From Dehalococcoidales bacterium (lineage in GTDB: Bacteria; Chloroflexota; Dehalococcoidia; Dehalococcoidales; RBG-16-60-22): DNA of 23,326 bases. Position numbers and translations under genes: made by a program. Below the pieces are notes generated by a model. That model was given only the letters and a program-made list of their open reading frames with translations. It did not search any database and was not told where the DNA came from. Positions 21,415-23,326 of the stretch are shown in pieces; position 1 is the first letter of the stretch, and each line of letters begins with the position of its first letter. Location of the stretch: the NCBI GenBank assembly GCA_016926115.1, contig JAFGPF010000028.1, positions 1 to 23,326 on the forward strand. The letters are read 5' to 3'.

Positions 21415-22197
21415 TTAGCCCGAGGTCATGCCACCGTCGACGGGCATGGCGTGACCGGTAATAAAACCGGCGGCGTCCGAACATAGCCAGACAACCGCCT
21501 CCGCCATATCTTCCGGGGAGGCGATACGTTTCATCGGAATCATGTTCATCATCTGCTCCTTCATTCCCTGTTGAGCGCCGGTGAGGTATTCCATCAAAAG
21601 CGTACGGTCGGTGGGACCGGGCAGTATGGTGTTCACCCGTATACCGGAGTCGGCGTACTCCAGCGCCGCCGTCCTGGTAAGTGAGATAAGCCCGGCTTTA
21701 CTGGCGGAGTAAGCGCAGAAACCCGGCACCGGTTTCCAGGCACCGACGGACGACGTATTGACGATGGCGCCGTATTTCTGCTTGAGCATCTGCCGGATTT
21801 CATACTTCATACACAAAAAGACACCCTTAAGGTTGATGTCTATGGTGCGGTCCCAGATTTCCTCCGGGCAGTCGACGATGTTGACCACGGGGACGCGCTT
21901 GACGTCAGGTCCGATACCGGCGTTGTTAAAGGCATAGTCGAGTCGCCCGTAGGCCTGGACACATTTATCGACCATCGCCTCCGCGTCCTCCGCCCGGGAG
22001 ACATCGCACTTTATAAAAGTAGCCTCGCCGCCGGATTTATTGATAAGGCGCACGGTGTCCTCTCCGCCCTTGATATTTTTATCCGTGGACACGATGACGT
22101 TCGCTCCCTCACGGGCGAAAATCCGGGCGGTTACCTTGCCGATTCCCGTGGCTCCGCCGGTGACCAGCGCCACTTTTCCCTGGAATTTCTTCACCAT
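21415..22197 (-). CDS. short-chain dehydrogenase/reductase (SDR) 1
   Basis: A 260-residue classical SDR. The nucleotide-binding TGGATGIG spans 13-20, D65 sits in KCDVS for adenine contact, NNAG spans 91-94, and the catalytic residues are S149 or S150, Y163 and K167 in NTSSVGAWKPVPGFCAYSASK. ISLTRTAALEYADSGIRVNTI and the C-terminal GFITGHAMPVDGG are typical. It oxidises or reduces a hydroxyl/keto group with NAD(P)(H); S-T-D-K after the second strand does not settle NAD versus NADP. GAGGAG (22209-22204) lies 6 bases before the ATG at 22197. It heads the minus-strand operon with the SnoaL-like protein and two cupins. Confidence 0.9.
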   Translation of the reverse strand: MVKKFQGKVALVTGGATGIGKVTARIFAREGANVIVSTDKNIKGGEDTVRLINKSGGEATFIKCDVSRAEDAEAMVDKCVQAYGRLDYAFNNAGIGPDVKRVPVVNIVDCPEEIWDRTIDINLKGVFLCMKYEIRQMLKQKYGAIVNTSSVGAWKPVPGFCAYSASKAGLISLTRTAALEYADSGIRVNTILPGPTDRTLLMEYLTGAQQGMKEQMMNMIPMKRIASPEDMAEAVVWLCSDAAGFITGHAMPVDGGMTSG

Positions 22198-22402
22198 CTA
22201 TATCTCCTCTACTCCTGAAACTTAATATTTTTACAACGAAGTGATGTTTGACGATGTCCATACGCAGTAAAACTTATATTCATCGCCGTGTTTATGTTAT
22301 GATTTTTAAGTACCGGGAAAATCAAGTATAATATGCGCCCGATACCTTGTCAATCAATACTCCTGACTACAGGTATTATAATAAATTATGCGGGAGGTAT
22401 GC

Positions 22403-23221
22403 ATGTTACTTGAAAATAGAGTGGCAATCGTTACCGGGGGTGCCAAGGGGATGGGCAGGGGAATCGCGCTGAAGTTCGCCGAGGAAGGCTGCGACGTGGT
22501 CGTCAACGCCCTGCATATAGAAGGCGCCGAGAAGGTGGCGGAGGAAATCAGGGCCGGGGGGCGCAAGGCGCTGGCGATTAAAGCGGATATATCCAGTGAC
22601 GCCGAAGTGAAGAAGATGGTAGACGAGACCATCAAGAAATTCGGCAAGATAGATATCCTGGTTAACAACGCCGGGGGCGTGATGGGGGTGAACGGAGGCG
22701 ATACCGAAACCGCCACCGAGGAGGACTGGGACAAGGTATTGAACGTCAACCTCAAGGGGGCGTTCCTGGTCTGCATGGCGGTGATACCCCACATGAAAAA
22801 GAAGAAATACGGCAAGATAATCAACGTCTCGTCGATGGGCGCCGTCAGCCCGTCCGTATCCGTGCTGCATTACCATTCTGCTAAAGCCGGTCTGCTGGGG
22901 CTGACGCTGAACCTCGCCTTCGAGCTGGCGCCGCAGAATATCTACTGCAACGCCATCGTGCCGGGCCCAATCGAGACGCCGTTCTGGGACGCGCTGCAGC
23001 CGCCGGGTCCGGGCAGGGACGCTTTGTTCGCGGCTATCGCCAAGAAGGAAGTCCCTCTGGGGAGAATCGGCACGCCGGAGGACATCGCGGGGCCCGCCCT
23101 GTTCCTGGCGTCGGGGCTATCCGACTACGTAACCGGGCAGATTATCTGCGTCGCCGGCGGGCAGCCGCTATCATCGCACGCGGCGACCTTCATGTCGTCG
23201 GGCGAGAGACCGGGCGGATAA
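22403..23221 (+). CDS. short-chain dehydrogenase/reductase (SDR) 2
   Basis: A 272-residue classical SDR from the ATG at 22403, chosen over the in-frame ATG at 22388 because GGGAGG (22392-22397) sits between them at the right distance for 22403. Motifs: TGGAKGMG (11-18), ADIS (61-64), NNAG (88-91), and catalytic S143 or S144, Y157 and K161 in NVSSMGAVSPSVSVLHYHSAK. The C-terminal DYVTGQIICVAGGQPL is family-typical. It diverges from SDR 1 with a 205-base gap and probably acts in the same pathway; the low similarity between the two argues against recent duplication. It is likely followed by the partial gene at 23251 on the same transcript. Confidence 0.9.
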   Translation: MLLENRVAIVTGGAKGMGRGIALKFAEEGCDVVVNALHIEGAEKVAEEIRAGGRKALAIKADISSDAEVKKMVDETIKKFGKIDILVNNAGGVMGVNGGDTETATEEDWDKVLNVNLKGAFLVCMAVIPHMKKKKYGKIINVSSMGAVSPSVSVLHYHSAKAGLLGLTLNLAFELAPQNIYCNAIVPGPIETPFWDALQPPGPGRDALFAAIAKKEVPLGRIGTPEDIAGPALFLASGLSDYVTGQIICVAGGQPLSSHAATFMSSGERPGG

Positions 23222-23250
23222 TTATTAGATAATCATTTACGGAGGAAATA

Positions 23251-23326
23251 ATGAAGAAACTCAGGGTCAGGAACAAGAAGATAGACGATGACCTCCTGAT
23301 GAAGAAGAGGCGGGAAGAGCTGGACA
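23251..23326 (+). CDS. partial gene at right edge, possibly mutase-related
   Basis: Only the first 25 codons are inside the window, beginning MKKLRVRNKKIDDD and then LLMKKRREELD. GGAGG (23241-23245) lies 5 bases before the ATG, so this is a real start. The charged start with RNKK...D...RREEL faintly recalls the N-terminus of the cobalamin-dependent glutamate mutase large subunit, from memory and very short. The product should be treated as unknown. It follows SDR 2 by 29 bases and is probably co-transcribed. Confidence 0.45.
   Translation, partial: MKKLRVRNKKIDDDLLMKKRREELD

Overview
The window reads as a chromosomal fragment of an anaerobic bacterium, most likely a Chloroflexota of the Dehalococcoidia type. 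This is inferred from the gene content: a heliorhodopsin (a family largely found in monoderms and archaea), a Tat-exported molybdopterin oxidoreductase joined to Hdr-like iron-sulfur proteins, a paired zinc-ribbon protein, an arylsulfotransferase-fold protein, and frequent TTG starts. No 16S gene or other phylogenetic marker is present, so the placement is provisional. No tRNA, rRNA, CRISPR array or insertion sequence was recognised.

Layout. 1-349: gene-free edge with inverted repeats. 350-1744 (-): arylsulfotransferase-like protein. 1850-3560: a visibly AT-rich island with a HigB/Gp49-type toxin, an XRE antitoxin and an unknown third gene. 3614-4540 (+): P-loop/DRTGG protein, converging through a shared terminator on 4628-4927 (-), a zinc-ribbon protein whose leader can fold over its own ribosome binding site. 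5078-6448 (-): MFS transporter, divergent from 6520-8688 (+), an apparent three-gene operon of heliorhodopsin, DegV-type lipid-binding protein and a small multi-spanning membrane protein. 8802-10411 (+): isochorismatase-fold hydrolase and GalT/HIT-like nucleotidyltransferase, translationally coupled behind a strong promoter. 10440-10724 (+): a short transcription unit for a 26-residue Lys/Pro-rich peptide with its own promoter and terminator. 10727-11963 (+): YkgJ-type Cys cluster protein and carbon-nitrogen hydrolase.

11970-19117 (-) is a six-gene redox operon: Tat-exported molybdopterin subunit, four-cluster ferredoxin subunit, NrfD/PsrC membrane subunit, a second ferredoxin, a two-helix SdhC-like mini-protein and an HdrE-HdrD-type fusion. 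It looks like one membrane module linking an extracytoplasmic oxidoreductase through the quinone pool to cytoplasmic thiol or ferredoxin chemistry.

19305-23221 holds an accessory metabolic cluster: a cupin (+) facing a four-gene operon (SDR, SnoaL-like, cupin, cupin) on the minus strand, with a second SDR (+) diverging from it and a partial gene at the right edge. A repeat-rich block bounded by a perfect 13-bp inverted repeat separates the convergent cupins.

The most notable element is the heliorhodopsin operon. It keeps the retinal lysine (K242), the counterion Glu (E107) and a histidine (H80) known from characterised heliorhodopsins. No retinal-biosynthesis gene is in the window. The linkage to a fatty-acid-binding DegV protein and an unknown membrane protein suggests a light- or retinoid/lipid-sensing module.
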